64,000 bases of DNA from the NCBI RefSeq assembly GCF_003233845.1, contig NZ_QKRB01000046.1:62001-126000 (forward strand), given 5' to 3'. The notes under the pieces are model-generated. The model made no database searches. It saw only the letters and a program-made list of their open reading frames with translations, and had not been told where the DNA came from. The position numbers and the translations under genes are program-made. Source of the DNA: Paenibacillus sambharensis (GTDB lineage Bacteria; Bacillota; Bacilli; Paenibacillales; Paenibacillaceae). Below, piece after piece: positions 1 through 8,404 of the stretch (the first letter of the stretch is position 1; each line of letters begins with the position of its first letter).

Positions 1-1
1 G

Positions 2-577
2 CTCGTCCGGCTGCTCCGGCTGATCCGGCTCATCGCTCTGATCCGCTCAACGCCGCTGATGTGGCATCTGCTCCGCTCGGGAACGATTCTGCAGATACTC
101 TGTTTCACGTTAGTCGTTATCCTGTGGAGCTCTGTCGGTGTGTTCCTGCTTGAAACAGGTATCAACGACAATATACAGAGCTTCGGGGATGCCGTCTGGT
201 GGTCCATCGTGACAACGACGACCGTCGGCTATGGCGATATCTCCCCAGTGTCCAACGGCGGAAGGATTATCGCAGTATTCCTGATGATTACCGGGATCGG
301 GATGATCGGAACCATTACCGCCAATCTTGCCAACCACTGGATTGAGTACAGCCAGATGAGCAAGGCTGAGAAGCCGGATGCCGAGAGGGATCTGAAGAGC
401 CAGGTGAAGAACTGGGTCGACCGGATCGGAACAATGGACGATAAGGAATACCAATTGATGCTGGATACGCTTAAAATGCTGCGGGAGAGCGCCTCCGACA
501 AGGATCCCGCTTCCGGTATTGACTCGGTAGGTCTGCCGACGCATACAGTACAGCAGGACTCCAAGCTGACTAAGTAG
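2..577 (+). CDS. Potassium channel protein, 5' end outside the window
   Basis: This is the C-terminal part of a two-helix-pore K+ channel subunit of the plasma membrane. The selectivity filter TTTTVGYGD is followed by the usual second pore helix, and a hydrophobic helix precedes the pore loop. Upstream of the first in-frame ATG (position 59) the frame stays open to the window edge. It reads as a helix with arginine about every third residue (RLLRLIRLIALIR), which resembles the S4 voltage-sensor helix of six-helix channels. The real gene therefore starts outside the window. The hydrophilic tail of about 85 residues is probably cytoplasmic; I recognise no RCK/TrkA-N nucleotide-binding domain in it. 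The family is certain, but gating by voltage is an inference. Confidence 0.85.
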   Translation, partial: LVRLLRLIRLIALIRSTPLMWHLLRSGTILQILCFTLVVILWSSVGVFLLETGINDNIQSFGDAVWWSIVTTTTVGYGDISPVSNGGRIIAVFLMITGIGMIGTITANLANHWIEYSQMSKAEKPDAERDLKSQVKNWVDRIGTMDDKEYQLMLDTLKMLRESASDKDPASGIDSVGLPTHTVQQDSKLTK

Positions 578-595
578 ATTTTCGATGTTGCAAAA

Positions 596-632
596 CGCCA
601 AAAAAAGCCCGCTTGGCGGGCTTTTTTTGGCG
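596..632 (+). terminator. Rho-independent terminator of the channel gene
   Basis: An AAAAAAAGCCCGC / GCGGGCTTTTTTT hairpin lies 18 bp after the channel stop codon. It carries A and T tracts on both sides, so it can also end transcripts of the small minus-strand gene at 676-768. Confidence 0.9.
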
Positions 633-675
633 TATGTAGCAGCTATTGCGGCCGGACAGACCCTGTCCTTCCGTC

Positions 676-768
676 TTAATAGCCCTCCCAGTCTTCCTCT
701 CCGGGAACAAGGGATTGGCGGATAACATAAACAAATGCGCAAACGAGGATGCCGGCGATTACACTCAT
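676..768 (-). CDS. Small single-span membrane protein, 30 residues
   Basis: This short open frame begins MSVIAGILVCAFVYVIRQSL and ends in an acidic tail, EEDWEGY. One hydrophobic helix fills the first half. A GGGGTGAT sequence sits just ahead of the chosen ATG. An in-frame ATG six codons upstream would give 36 residues but has no ribosome binding site. The gene faces the terminator at 596-632, which could serve it. No family was recognised. The one-helix-plus-acidic-tail plan is common among small bacterial membrane proteins, but nothing here shows function. Confidence rests on composition and on the ribosome binding site. Confidence 0.5.
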   Translation of the reverse strand: MSVIAGILVCAFVYVIRQSLVPGEEDWEGY

Positions 769-967
769 TAGGATCACCCCATGCATTTCGATGTAATGCT
801 ATTGTACCATACTGCTGTCGATTTTTCAGTCTTTTTTGCAAGCGTTTTCTAACTTTTTTTGAACACCTCTGCAGCAAAGATTTATGCCCTGTAGGGATGT
901 TTGTCCCTCCTCTCTCATACCTATGAATTATGAACCAGGATATGAGTTAGCCGGGAGGTCGTTTACA

Positions 968-2020
968 TTGCTTCGTACACTGTTAAGGCCGCTGCCCCTG
1001 CTGGCCTGGAGCTGCTCAGCACTCCTTCTGCTGCTGGCCTGCTTCCCTGAGGAGTCGCTACAAGCCTCTTCACGCGGTTTATCAATCTGGTGGGATGTTC
1101 TGTTCCCCTCCCTCTTTCCCTTCTTCATTATTTCGGAGCTGATGCTCGGCTTCGGCGTCGTACACTTCTTCGGCACCCTGCTGGACCCGCTGATGCGCCC
1201 GCTCTTCCGGCTGCCCGGCATTGCAGGCTTCGTCGTGACAATGGGCTACGTCTCCGGCTATCCGGTAGGGGCAAGACTTACCGCACAGCTCAGGGAGAAA
1301 AATCAGGTCACCCGCGCCGAAGGCGAGCGGATGGTGGCCTTCACCACGACATCGGACCCGATCTTCCTGATCGGCGCAGTGTCGGTCGGGTTTTTCCACA
1401 ACGCCCAACTGGCGCTTATCCTTGCAGCCTCGCACTATGGCGCCGCCTTCCTCATCGGACTGCTGGCACGGTTCCATGACCGCAAAGCTCCTTCCACGCC
1501 ACGCAGACAGGAGGCGGATAGTCCGCCGCTGCTTCGTGCCGCACTCGAAGCGATGCATAATGCGCGGATTTCTGACGGACGCGTGCTTGGAAAACTGCTC
1601 GAGGATGCCATTTCTTCCGCTCTTCGTCTAATGATCGTCGTTGGGGGCCTCGTCGTTTTTTTCTCCGCTGTCATGGAAATGCTGAGCGCCACAGGTACAC
1701 TTGATCTGCTGTCTTCAGGCGTTCAGTCTCTGCTGCATGCTGCCGGTCTGCCCCATCAGCTGTCCGCCCCGCTTGTAAACGGGCTGTTCGAGGTCACGCT
1801 TGGCGCCAAGGCGGCATCCGAGTCGGGCGCCCCTCTGATCCACCAGGCAGCAGCTGCAGCATGGGTGCTTTCCTGGGCGGGGCTGTCCGTGCATGCACAG
1901 GTTGCCAGTCTGGTCAGCAGCACCGACATCCGCTACAAGCCCCTGCTTCTGGCCCGCTTCCTTCACAGTGTGCTGGCCTGTGCCCTGGTATACCTGCTGT
2001 GGGGCTGGCTTGGCCCATAA
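968..2020 (+). CDS. ylbJ: Sporulation integral membrane protein YlbJ
   Basis: Polytopic membrane protein of the YlbJ family, which carries nucleoside-recognition (Gate) type repeats. In Bacillus subtilis it belongs to the mother-cell SigmaE regulon and is needed for normal spores. The conserved segment FFIISELMLGFGVVHFFG, the following LMRPLFRLPG and the GYVSGYPVGARLTAQL motif are all present. I chose the TTG at 968 because GGGAGGT ends nine bases before it; the upstream ATG at 923 has no ribosome binding site. From TTG the protein has 350 residues, with several hydrophobic helices throughout. A CATACCTAT sequence just upstream (920-928) faintly resembles a SigmaE -10 box. nadK follows on the same strand about 100 bp downstream but appears to have its own promoter. 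Confidence 0.88.
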   Translation: MLRTLLRPLPLLAWSCSALLLLLACFPEESLQASSRGLSIWWDVLFPSLFPFFIISELMLGFGVVHFFGTLLDPLMRPLFRLPGIAGFVVTMGYVSGYPVGARLTAQLREKNQVTRAEGERMVAFTTTSDPIFLIGAVSVGFFHNAQLALILAASHYGAAFLIGLLARFHDRKAPSTPRRQEADSPPLLRAALEAMHNARISDGRVLGKLLEDAISSALRLMIVVGGLVVFFSAVMEMLSATGTLDLLSSGVQSLLHAAGLPHQLSAPLVNGLFEVTLGAKAASESGAPLIHQAAAAAWVLSWAGLSVHAQVASLVSSTDIRYKPLLLARFLHSVLACALVYLLWGWLGP

Positions 2021-2056
2021 ACCTGAGCGGCACTTCCGGGATATTACCCACTTTCA

Positions 2057-2086
2057 TTGTAATCCGACCTTATTTTCGGGTATCAT
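2057..2086 (+). promoter_or_regulatory. Candidate SigmaA promoter of nadK
   Basis: TTGTAA (2057-2062) and TATCAT (2081-2086) are separated by 18 bp and lie 36 bp before the nadK start. The call rests only on consensus match. Confidence 0.4.
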
Positions 2087-2121
2087 CAGGGTAGAAATGA
2101 ATTCGGAAGGAGCCATCACCC

Positions 2122-2919
2122 TTGAGATATGTCGTAATAGACCGGGGCGACCCGTATTCGAAGGAGCTTGTCGAACGCTTTCACGAACTGGCCGCTGACA
2201 AAGGCTTCATACGGGACGACCATGAACCCGAGAAAGTCATTTCGATTGGCGGAGACGGCACCATGCTGCATGCTTTCCACAAGTTCACGGACCGCGTGAG
2301 TGATATCAGCTTTGTGGGGGTCCATACGGGACATCTGGGCTTCTTCGCCGACTGGCAGGCGCATGAACTGGAGGAGCTCGTTGAGGTCATGTCGACCTCC
2401 GAGCCAAGTTACGTGCGCTACCCGCTGGTCGATATTGAGCTGGAGACGCCTATGGGCAAGACGAACTACACAGCCGTGAATGAATTCACACTGAAGGGCG
2501 TCGATGGTACGCTGGTCGCCCAGATTGACATTAATAATGAGCTATTCGAAATGTTCCGGGGGGACGGGATCGTCATCTCCACCCCTTCCGGCAGCACGGC
2601 GTATAACAAGAGTGTCGGGGGAGCCGTTATTCATCCGTCCATTTCATCTCTGCAAATCGCCGAAATTGCCTCTATTAATAACCGGGTCTACCGAACGCTC
2701 GGGTCATCCGTCGTCCTGCCGCAGCATCATCACTGCGATATTATCTCCAAGAAGGAGCAGCGCCTTCTGCTGACTGTCGACCATCTCAGCATACAGCGCA
2801 ATGATATCCAGTCCGTCAGATGCAGAGTATCGGACAGGAAGGTCTGTTTTGCCAGATACCGCCCGTTCCCGTTCTGGAACCGGGTGCGTGAAGCATTCAT
2901 GGGCTATGAGGTCAAATAG
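2122..2919 (+). CDS. nadK: NAD kinase
   Basis: ATP- or polyphosphate-dependent NAD kinase, a cytoplasmic enzyme making NADP+ from NAD+. The diagnostic GGDGTML motif is at residues 43-49, followed by the substrate-binding HTGHLGF block and the NEFTLKG, GDGIVISTPSGSTAYNKS and GG segments typical of the family. The length of 265 residues matches short Bacillus NAD kinases. The start is a TTG with GGAAGG about 12 bases upstream; no ATG fits the conserved N-terminus MRYVVIDRGD. It is downstream of ylbJ and probably transcribed from its own promoter at 2057-2086. A GC-rich hairpin follows the stop. Nothing looks abnormal. Confidence 0.96.
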   Translation: MRYVVIDRGDPYSKELVERFHELAADKGFIRDDHEPEKVISIGGDGTMLHAFHKFTDRVSDISFVGVHTGHLGFFADWQAHELEELVEVMSTSEPSYVRYPLVDIELETPMGKTNYTAVNEFTLKGVDGTLVAQIDINNELFEMFRGDGIVISTPSGSTAYNKSVGGAVIHPSISSLQIAEIASINNRVYRTLGSSVVLPQHHHCDIISKKEQRLLLTVDHLSIQRNDIQSVRCRVSDRKVCFARYRPFPFWNRVREAFMGYEVK

Positions 2920-2939
2920 CAGCAGTGCTGCCCAGCACA

Positions 2940-2979
2940 AATCGCCTGACATCAGCTTGAGAGCTGGCGTCAGGCGATT
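2940..2979. terminator. Hairpin between convergent nadK and lipoprotein genes
   Basis: An 11-bp stem, AATCGCCTGAC / GTCAGGCGATT, extends inward through CAGCT/AGCTG. No T tract follows on either strand, so it may be a weak terminator or an mRNA-end stabilising structure. Confidence 0.6.
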
Positions 2980-3043
2980 GACCTGTTGGCGGAAACAGCT
3001 CCAGAAACAGAACGTTTCCAGCTGCCCGCCCGTTATTTGCTGC

Positions 3044-4120
3044 TTAATGATCCTTGGACTCAGAAGTACCTGTTACCGTCTGCCCGTGCAGAAGCCCGCC
3101 TTCTTCCCATGCAATGTTCAGCGACCGGGCTTGCGCAAAATCGGCGCCACTCGATACCTGCAAGTGAAGATGCGGCTCACTGGAATTGCCTGAATTGCCG
3201 CAGCGGCCGATCAGCTCTCCCCGCTTCACCTGGTCTCCCGCCTGGACGGCGGCTGATCCCTGCTGCAGATGCGCCAGTATACTGTACTCGCCGCCGCCAT
3301 GATCGATGACGACCACATTCCCCGCCGGCTCGGCCTTGTTCATCACGCCTACAGGCTCGTTATCCGCAATGTCATTGGTCACGTGAACAACCGTTCCGTC
3401 CGCCGGAGCCAGCACCGGCTCACCGAATGCATAGTAGCTCTCGTTAAGCTGCGGGTCCCCCTTATAGCTGTAGCCGTCCACCGCCTTTACAAGATCAGCC
3501 GCATACCGCTGAGACTCATAAGCATAGTGATAGTTGGACAGTTCATTATGCCCTCCCCATACGACGAGCCACTCTCCCTCGAAGGGATATGCGTATGTGT
3601 TGGCCGTTGTTTGCCCGTCTGTCTCCGGATAGGAACTAAGGTGCAGCACCTGCAGGCCCGCTATGTCGCCTTCGGCATCATGCGCAGCCATGACACCCTT
3701 GCTTCCTGAGGAATCCGTCCATACCCGGGTATCGAGTCCATTCAGCACAAGCCGTGATACCGGCTCGAACGCTTCAACCCCTTCTGTAAAAGAGTCTGCC
3801 AGCTCCTTCAGCTGCTCGTAGCTCACCGCTTCCTGCATCGCGCTGCTGAACTGCCCATACAGCTCTTGGTACCGGCCTGCAAGCAGAGCTGCCGCTGTGT
3901 CCTCGGGCTGAACCGTACGCCCTTTATCCTTTGCTTCCGTATTCTCCGTCTGCTGCGGGGCACCCATTCCTGACTCTTCTGCGCCAATCTCCTGACTGCC
4001 CGCTGTCTGCTCCGCTTGATTGCCCGGATTTCCTGCAGATGAACATCCCGCAAGTGTCAGGCTGAGCGCCATACCTGCCGTCAGACAGTATGTCCGGATA
4101 GCTGACTTGCTGTTAATCAT
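3044..4120 (-). CDS. M23-like peptidoglycan-binding lipoprotein
   Basis: Secreted lipoprotein of 358 residues. The signal peptide ends in the lipobox LAGC (Cys at about residue 25), then a Gln/Glu/Gly-rich linker. The middle part (about 80-130), with GRYQELYGQFSSAMQ, resembles the DUF3887-type domains that precede some secreted hydrolases. The C-terminal third is an M23/LytM-type beta domain: VLAPADGTVVHV, NVVVIDHGGGEYSILAHLQ, a GDQVKRGELIGRCGNSG turn and the HLHLQ zinc motif. The first zinc ligand pair usual in active enzymes (His and Asp ahead of the VLAPADG strand) is not evident; the segment reads GDPQLNESYYAFG. It may therefore be a non-catalytic wall-binding or activator protein. It is divergent from the two-component pair at 4321-6914, which could control it. 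Confidence 0.8.
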   Translation of the reverse strand: MINSKSAIRTYCLTAGMALSLTLAGCSSAGNPGNQAEQTAGSQEIGAEESGMGAPQQTENTEAKDKGRTVQPEDTAAALLAGRYQELYGQFSSAMQEAVSYEQLKELADSFTEGVEAFEPVSRLVLNGLDTRVWTDSSGSKGVMAAHDAEGDIAGLQVLHLSSYPETDGQTTANTYAYPFEGEWLVVWGGHNELSNYHYAYESQRYAADLVKAVDGYSYKGDPQLNESYYAFGEPVLAPADGTVVHVTNDIADNEPVGVMNKAEPAGNVVVIDHGGGEYSILAHLQQGSAAVQAGDQVKRGELIGRCGNSGNSSEPHLHLQVSSGADFAQARSLNIAWEEGGLLHGQTVTGTSESKDH

Positions 4121-4231
4121 TCTTATCCCCTCCCATGCACCCAGCTTAACACCGCAGACTTATTTCTCCTGTAAGCCCGTGTGAACGACAGCTTAATTAT
4201 TCGCCGTCTTACCATCGCATGAACCCCATAA

Positions 4232-4286
4232 TTAAGGTACTGTTAAGGTTCATCATGCCCCCGCGGGACACAAGACGTGCTACAAT
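4232..4286 (+). promoter_or_regulatory. OmpR-type direct repeat and -10 box upstream of the response regulator
   Basis: TTAAGG occurs at 4232-4237 and again at 4243-4248, an 11-bp period as expected for an OmpR/PhoB-class dimer bound on one helix face. TACAAT at 4281-4286 can be a -10 box; no -35 box is visible, as in activator-dependent promoters. Autoregulation by the adjacent regulator is an inference. Confidence 0.45.
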
Positions 4287-4320
4287 TCAGGATATAAAGA
4301 ACAACTGGAGGAAGTCTGAC

Positions 4321-5148
4321 ATGAACGATGCGCCTATCTTGATCGTCGATGATGAACGCGCCATAACTCATCTGCTTGTGACTGTCCTTCGCAAGGAAGG
4401 GTTCACGCATATTGATACGGCAGGAAGCGCGGAGGAAGCGGAAGCGGCCTGTGGACGGACTGCCTATGCTCTAATAATTCTGGATGTTATGCTGCCGGGC
4501 CGCAGCGGCGTGGAGATCTGCCCTTTTCTCCGTCAGAAGACCGACGCGCCGATCCTGTTCCTCTCCGCCCGCACCTCCGACTACGACAAGCTGACCGGAT
4601 TCGCCGTGGGCGGTGATGACTACATTGCCAAGCCGTTTAACCCGCTGGAGGTCGTGGCCCGCATCCGTTCCCAGCTGCGCCGGCATCTCCGGCATGCCGA
4701 GACTGCCTCGAGACAGCAGGCTATATCGGCGGAAGACGAGGAAGCCAAGATCCAGCCTGCCAAGGTGTACGATTATGGCAGGTTCCAGGTGGATGAACAT
4801 GCTGGCGAGCTGCGGGTTGGCGGCAGGGCCGTAGCTTGTCCGGCTCTCGTGTTCCAGCTGCTGCTCTTCCTGTGCAAGCATCCAAACCGCCTGTTCACGA
4901 AGAGCGAGCTGTATGAGCGGGTCTGGGGAGAAGACAGCTGGAGTGACGACAATACCGTAATGGTACACATTCACCGGATCAGGGAGCGGATTGAAGAGAA
5001 CCCCTCATCGCCGCTGTATCTCGTGAATGTCAGAGGCCTCGGCTACAAGCTTGTGCCGCCGCCTAGCGGGCAGCGCCAGACAGATTCAGCCTCTGCAAGG
5101 AGCAGCCTCGCTGGACAGGATGCGCAGAGCGGAAGTGAAGCGACATGA
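4321..5148 (+). CDS. OmpR-family response regulator
   Basis: Two-domain DNA-binding response regulator of 276 residues. The receiver domain begins with ILIVDDE (residues 5-11, acidic pocket). The phosphoacceptor Asp lies in LIILDVMLPG, the switch Ser in FLSARTS and the conserved Lys in IAKPFNP. The C-terminal winged-helix domain includes LLLFLCKHPNRLFTKSELYERVWG and the IHRIRERIEENPSSP block. An extended Ala/Gln-rich linker joins the domains. ATG 4321 is preceded by TGGAGGAA at a good distance; longer in-frame starts have none. The stop overlaps the kinase start by four bases (ATGA), so the two are translationally coupled. The stimulus is unknown. The divergent lipoprotein is a possible target. 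Confidence 0.92.
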   Translation: MNDAPILIVDDERAITHLLVTVLRKEGFTHIDTAGSAEEAEAACGRTAYALIILDVMLPGRSGVEICPFLRQKTDAPILFLSARTSDYDKLTGFAVGGDDYIAKPFNPLEVVARIRSQLRRHLRHAETASRQQAISAEDEEAKIQPAKVYDYGRFQVDEHAGELRVGGRAVACPALVFQLLLFLCKHPNRLFTKSELYERVWGEDSWSDDNTVMVHIHRIRERIEENPSSPLYLVNVRGLGYKLVPPPSGQRQTDSASARSSLAGQDAQSGSEAT

Positions 5149-6914
5149 ATATCAAACGCAGACTGACTCTGCGGTTCATTCTCCAGTTGGCTGCCGTGGG
5201 CGGCCTTGTGCTCGTTATTGCGGGAACGGCGATTTACTGGATGCTGCTTCAGTATGCGGAGATTAGTCTGACCAGGGATTTTGCAACCGTCGGGCTTGAG
5301 AGCCTGGTCGAAACCTCCCGGATCACCCCCGAAGGCTTGGCAGAATTTGATCCCGAGCTGCTGAAGCAGGTGGAGGCAAGCGGCGGGTGGCTGCAGAGCC
5401 TGGATGAGAGCGGCAGGGTAGTTGCATCCTACCATGTACCAGAGGACGTGCCGGATGCCTACGACCCTGGCCAGCTGGTTGCTTACTGGAACGGCAGCGC
5501 CGACTTCCCATACCGCACCTATCTGTGGATCAGGGAGAAGGACGGCGTCATGCTTACGCTGCTGTACGGGGTGCCGGATACCGCCTCCCGGCTGCTTAAG
5601 ACGGCCGTGCTTGCCGGGCCGGAGGCAGAAGGCGAGAAGCTGATGCTGCCTGCAAAGCTGGAGCAGTCGCTGGAGCAGGCTGGTGCTTCCCTGCTGCTGC
5701 TGGACAGAACCGGGGTGGTGAGAGCCGCATTCGGCTCCCGGATACAGGCCCCTGAGCGATTTTCGCCCCAGGAGCTTGCCCTTCAGACCCGCTATCCCGA
5801 GCGATACGGATTTGATGCCAGCCTGCATTATAACGAAGAGAACGGCCAGACGCTTGTGCTGCGGGTACCGCTTGACCGCGCGGCTCAGCCCGGTGAACAG
5901 CCGCTTATACCCGAGGAGGCGCGTATCGTGCTGACCGGGGCGGGAATCGTGCTTGCTGCCATGCTGATCCTGTTCGGGCTGCTGGCCGTCTGGAATGCCC
6001 GCAACTTCGGGCTGCCGATGATCCACATGCTCAGCTGGCTGGAGGCGCTGGGAAGCGGCCGGTATGATGAGCCTGAGGGACGCAGGGGCCAGCCGCGAAG
6101 CCGCAGGCCCAGCGGCGGCTGGCGTTCCGGCTACCGGGTATACGCTGATGTCCTGCAGTCCCTGTCCGCTCTATCGCTAACCTTGAAGCGCAATGATGAG
6201 GAGCGTGCCCGAACGGAAGCGATCCGTGAGGAATGGATTGCCGGCGTAACGCATGATCTCAAGACGCCGCTCTCGTCGGTCAGCGGCTTCTCCCATATGC
6301 TGGCGGCGGAGCAGTATGACTGGTCGGCTGATGAGGTCCGATCCTTCGCAACTATTATGGTTGAGAAGACGGCTTATATGGACCGGCTCGTCAGCGACCT
6401 GTCCCTGACCTCCCAGCTGAAGAGCGGAGCACGGCCGCCCGCAAGCGAGCCCGTAGAGCTGAACGCCTTCCTGAAAAATGCCGTTAAGCAGGCAGCAAGC
6501 CACCCGCGTTTTGACAACAGTGATGTGCGCTTCGTTCCTGCACTGCAGCCTGTCACGATCGAAACATATACCCCATGGCTGCAGCGGATTGTCGATAACC
6601 TGACCGCCAATGCGCTCCTGCATAACCCGCCCGGCACATCGCTGACCGTCTCCCTTCAGGAGGACGGAAGTACAGGCAGGGGCGATCCAGCTCGTGTTGT
6701 GATCCGGTTTGAGGATAACGGCAGCGGCATGGATGAAGAAGTGGCCGCACGGCTGTTTGACCGCTACTTCAAGGGGACAGACACAGACAGTCCTTCGGAG
6801 GGCAGCGGCCTCGGCATGGCCATTACGAAGGGTCTCGTTGAAGCGATGAATGGAACGATAACGGTGGAGACAGCAAAAGGCCGGGGAACGGTGATCAAGC
6901 TCTTCTTCGCTTGA
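5145..6914 (+). CDS. Sensor histidine kinase, partner of the upstream regulator
   Basis: Membrane-bound kinase of 589 residues. The first transmembrane helix is near residues 10-32 and the second near 263-285; the intervening region of about 230 residues is the extracellular sensor, for which I recognise no named fold. After a short linker come the H-box VTHDLKTPLSS (phospho-His), the N-box DNLTANALLHNP, the G1 box FEDNGSGMDEE and the G2 box GSGLGMAITKGLVEAM. A basic Gly/Arg/Ser-rich insert (GRRGQPRSRRPSGG) lies between the second helix and the dimerisation domain, where a HAMP domain would normally be. It overlaps the regulator gene by four bases. mutY converges 29 bp downstream with no obvious terminator between. 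Confidence 0.92.
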   Translation: MNIKRRLTLRFILQLAAVGGLVLVIAGTAIYWMLLQYAEISLTRDFATVGLESLVETSRITPEGLAEFDPELLKQVEASGGWLQSLDESGRVVASYHVPEDVPDAYDPGQLVAYWNGSADFPYRTYLWIREKDGVMLTLLYGVPDTASRLLKTAVLAGPEAEGEKLMLPAKLEQSLEQAGASLLLLDRTGVVRAAFGSRIQAPERFSPQELALQTRYPERYGFDASLHYNEENGQTLVLRVPLDRAAQPGEQPLIPEEARIVLTGAGIVLAAMLILFGLLAVWNARNFGLPMIHMLSWLEALGSGRYDEPEGRRGQPRSRRPSGGWRSGYRVYADVLQSLSALSLTLKRNDEERARTEAIREEWIAGVTHDLKTPLSSVSGFSHMLAAEQYDWSADEVRSFATIMVEKTAYMDRLVSDLSLTSQLKSGARPPASEPVELNAFLKNAVKQAASHPRFDNSDVRFVPALQPVTIETYTPWLQRIVDNLTANALLHNPPGTSLTVSLQEDGSTGRGDPARVVIRFEDNGSGMDEEVAARLFDRYFKGTDTDSPSEGSGLGMAITKGLVEAMNGTITVETAKGRGTVIKLFFA

Positions 6915-6943
6915 TCTTCCGCCACCCGGCTTCCTTAGTCCAT

Positions 6944-8404
6944 CTATTCAGCTTCAGCTTCATCCGGCAGGCAGCCGCTCTCGCGCTGCTCCCAGTAATC
7001 ATTCAGCAGCCGGAGAAATACATTCGGAAAGGCCATTTCCTTCATGTCATCCTGCCTGATCCACCGGTAGCCTTCCGGCAGCCGGTCTACCAAGGCGGCC
7101 GAGGCAAGGGGCAATCCGGCATGGTCATACGAAGCGGCAGTCTCACGCTGCGCCGCTTCTGCGGTTTCGCCGCTGCCGGCCATATAGGCGGCGGGCTGTT
7201 CTGCTGCCAAGCCGGTATAAGCGCCGGCTTGGGTTCCGCCTGCGGACGCCGCATCCTTCAGCACAAATCCGAAATCGGCCAGGTACACCTGGAGATCCCA
7301 CCGGATATGGCTGAACACATGCTCGGCGTCCCGCCACCAGCGGCGCGGCCGGATCAGCAGCCGCGCCTCCTCCGCCAGCGCGCGGCCCATCAGGGCCATG
7401 CGCGCTTCACGGTTTGCGCCTGGGGAGGCGGCAGCTTCGCCCGCCGCCGCAGGCGCATCCAGGGCGGCTGTGCTGCGCCGCCGCCCTCGGACAGGCCCGG
7501 CCGCTGCTGCCGAACCGGCAGCGACTGGGCCTGCGGAGCCGCCGCCCGGCGCGAGCACGTGCGGCAGCTCCCACATGCGCGCGAGCAGGCCGGACTCCGG
7601 CCGCTGGCGCACAAGGATGGCGCCGGCATGCGGCCCGGCGCCCTCCACGAGGGCGGCCAGCCGCAGCTCGGGCCGCGGCGGCTTCGCCTTCGTCTTCACC
7701 GGCAGTTCAAGCTCCCTGCCGGCCAGCCGTCCGGCGCACTCGGCCATCACCGGGCAGATCAGACAGCCCGGGGATTTGGGCGTGCAGATCAGTGCGCCAA
7801 GCTCCATAATGCCCTGATTGAAGTCGCCCGCAGCCCCTTCCGGAATCAGCGCGGCTGCAATCCGCTCGATCCCTGTCCGGACAGATGGCTTCGCGATATC
7901 ATCCTCCAGGCAGAAGTATCGGGACAATACCCGCATCACGTTGCCGTCAACCGCCGGTTCAGGCCTGTTGAAGGCGATGCTCATTATGGCGCCCGCTGTA
8001 TAGGGGCCAACCCCTTTGAGCGCAGCAACTGCTGTCTTGTCATCCGGTACACTGCCGCCATACTCACTCACTACCTGCTGTGCGCCTGCCTGCAGGTTTC
8101 TTGCCCTCGAATAATAACCGAGTCCCTCCCAGCACTTCAGCACCTCTTCTTCTGGAGCTTCCGCGAGATGCCGAATTGTCGGAAACTTATCCATGAAGCG
8201 CTTATAATAAGGAATCACGGTATCCACGCGCGTCTGCTGCAGCATAATTTCGGATACCCAGACCCGGTAAGGGTCGCGGTTCTCACGCCATGGAAGGTCC
8301 CGCTTGACAGAGCGGTACCATCCAAGAAGCTCCATCCCAAAAAATAGTCCAGGCCCCGCTGACGCCTGTTCCAGCGCGGCCTGCTGCTTATTCGTCATTG
8401 CCAT
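6944..8404 (-). CDS. mutY: A/G-specific adenine DNA glycosylase
   Basis: Base-excision enzyme that removes adenine mispaired with 8-oxoguanine. The N-terminal domain has the helix-hairpin-helix LKGVGPYTAGAI, the catalytic Asp in EPAVDGNVMRV, the catalytic Glu in WVSEIMLQQTRVDTV, and an iron-sulfur motif C-X6-C-X2-C-X5-C beginning at CTPKSPGC. The C-terminal NUDIX-like 8-oxoG recognition domain is interrupted by two long Ala/Gly-rich inserts, so the protein (486 residues) is well over the family's usual 350-390. The DNA coding for the first insert (7390-7640) is markedly GC-rich. ATG 8404 has GGGGAA seven bases upstream and overlaps the end of the AraC gene by 17 bases. Confidence 0.93.
   Translation of the reverse strand: MAMTNKQQAALEQASAGPGLFFGMELLGWYRSVKRDLPWRENRDPYRVWVSEIMLQQTRVDTVIPYYKRFMDKFPTIRHLAEAPEEEVLKCWEGLGYYSRARNLQAGAQQVVSEYGGSVPDDKTAVAALKGVGPYTAGAIMSIAFNRPEPAVDGNVMRVLSRYFCLEDDIAKPSVRTGIERIAAALIPEGAAGDFNQGIMELGALICTPKSPGCLICPVMAECAGRLAGRELELPVKTKAKPPRPELRLAALVEGAGPHAGAILVRQRPESGLLARMWELPHVLAPGGGSAGPVAAGSAAAAGPVRGRRRSTAALDAPAAAGEAAASPGANREARMALMGRALAEEARLLIRPRRWWRDAEHVFSHIRWDLQVYLADFGFVLKDAASAGGTQAGAYTGLAAEQPAAYMAGSGETAEAAQRETAASYDHAGLPLASAALVDRLPEGYRWIRQDDMKEMAFPNVFLRLLNDYWEQRESGCLPDEAEAE

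Noticed and set aside
110-877. Long minus-strand open frame over the potassium channel
   Set aside because: It is the shadow of the channel gene and its downstream terminator, with no domain and no ribosome binding site.
920-928. CATACCTAT as a SigmaE -10 box for ylbJ
   Set aside because: The -35 match is poor, so it is mentioned only in the ylbJ entry although the gene's known SigmaE control makes it attractive.
6911-8347. 478-codon plus-strand frame opposite mutY
   Set aside because: It mirrors the GC-rich mutY coding strand and encodes a cysteine-, proline- and arginine-rich sequence without any family match.
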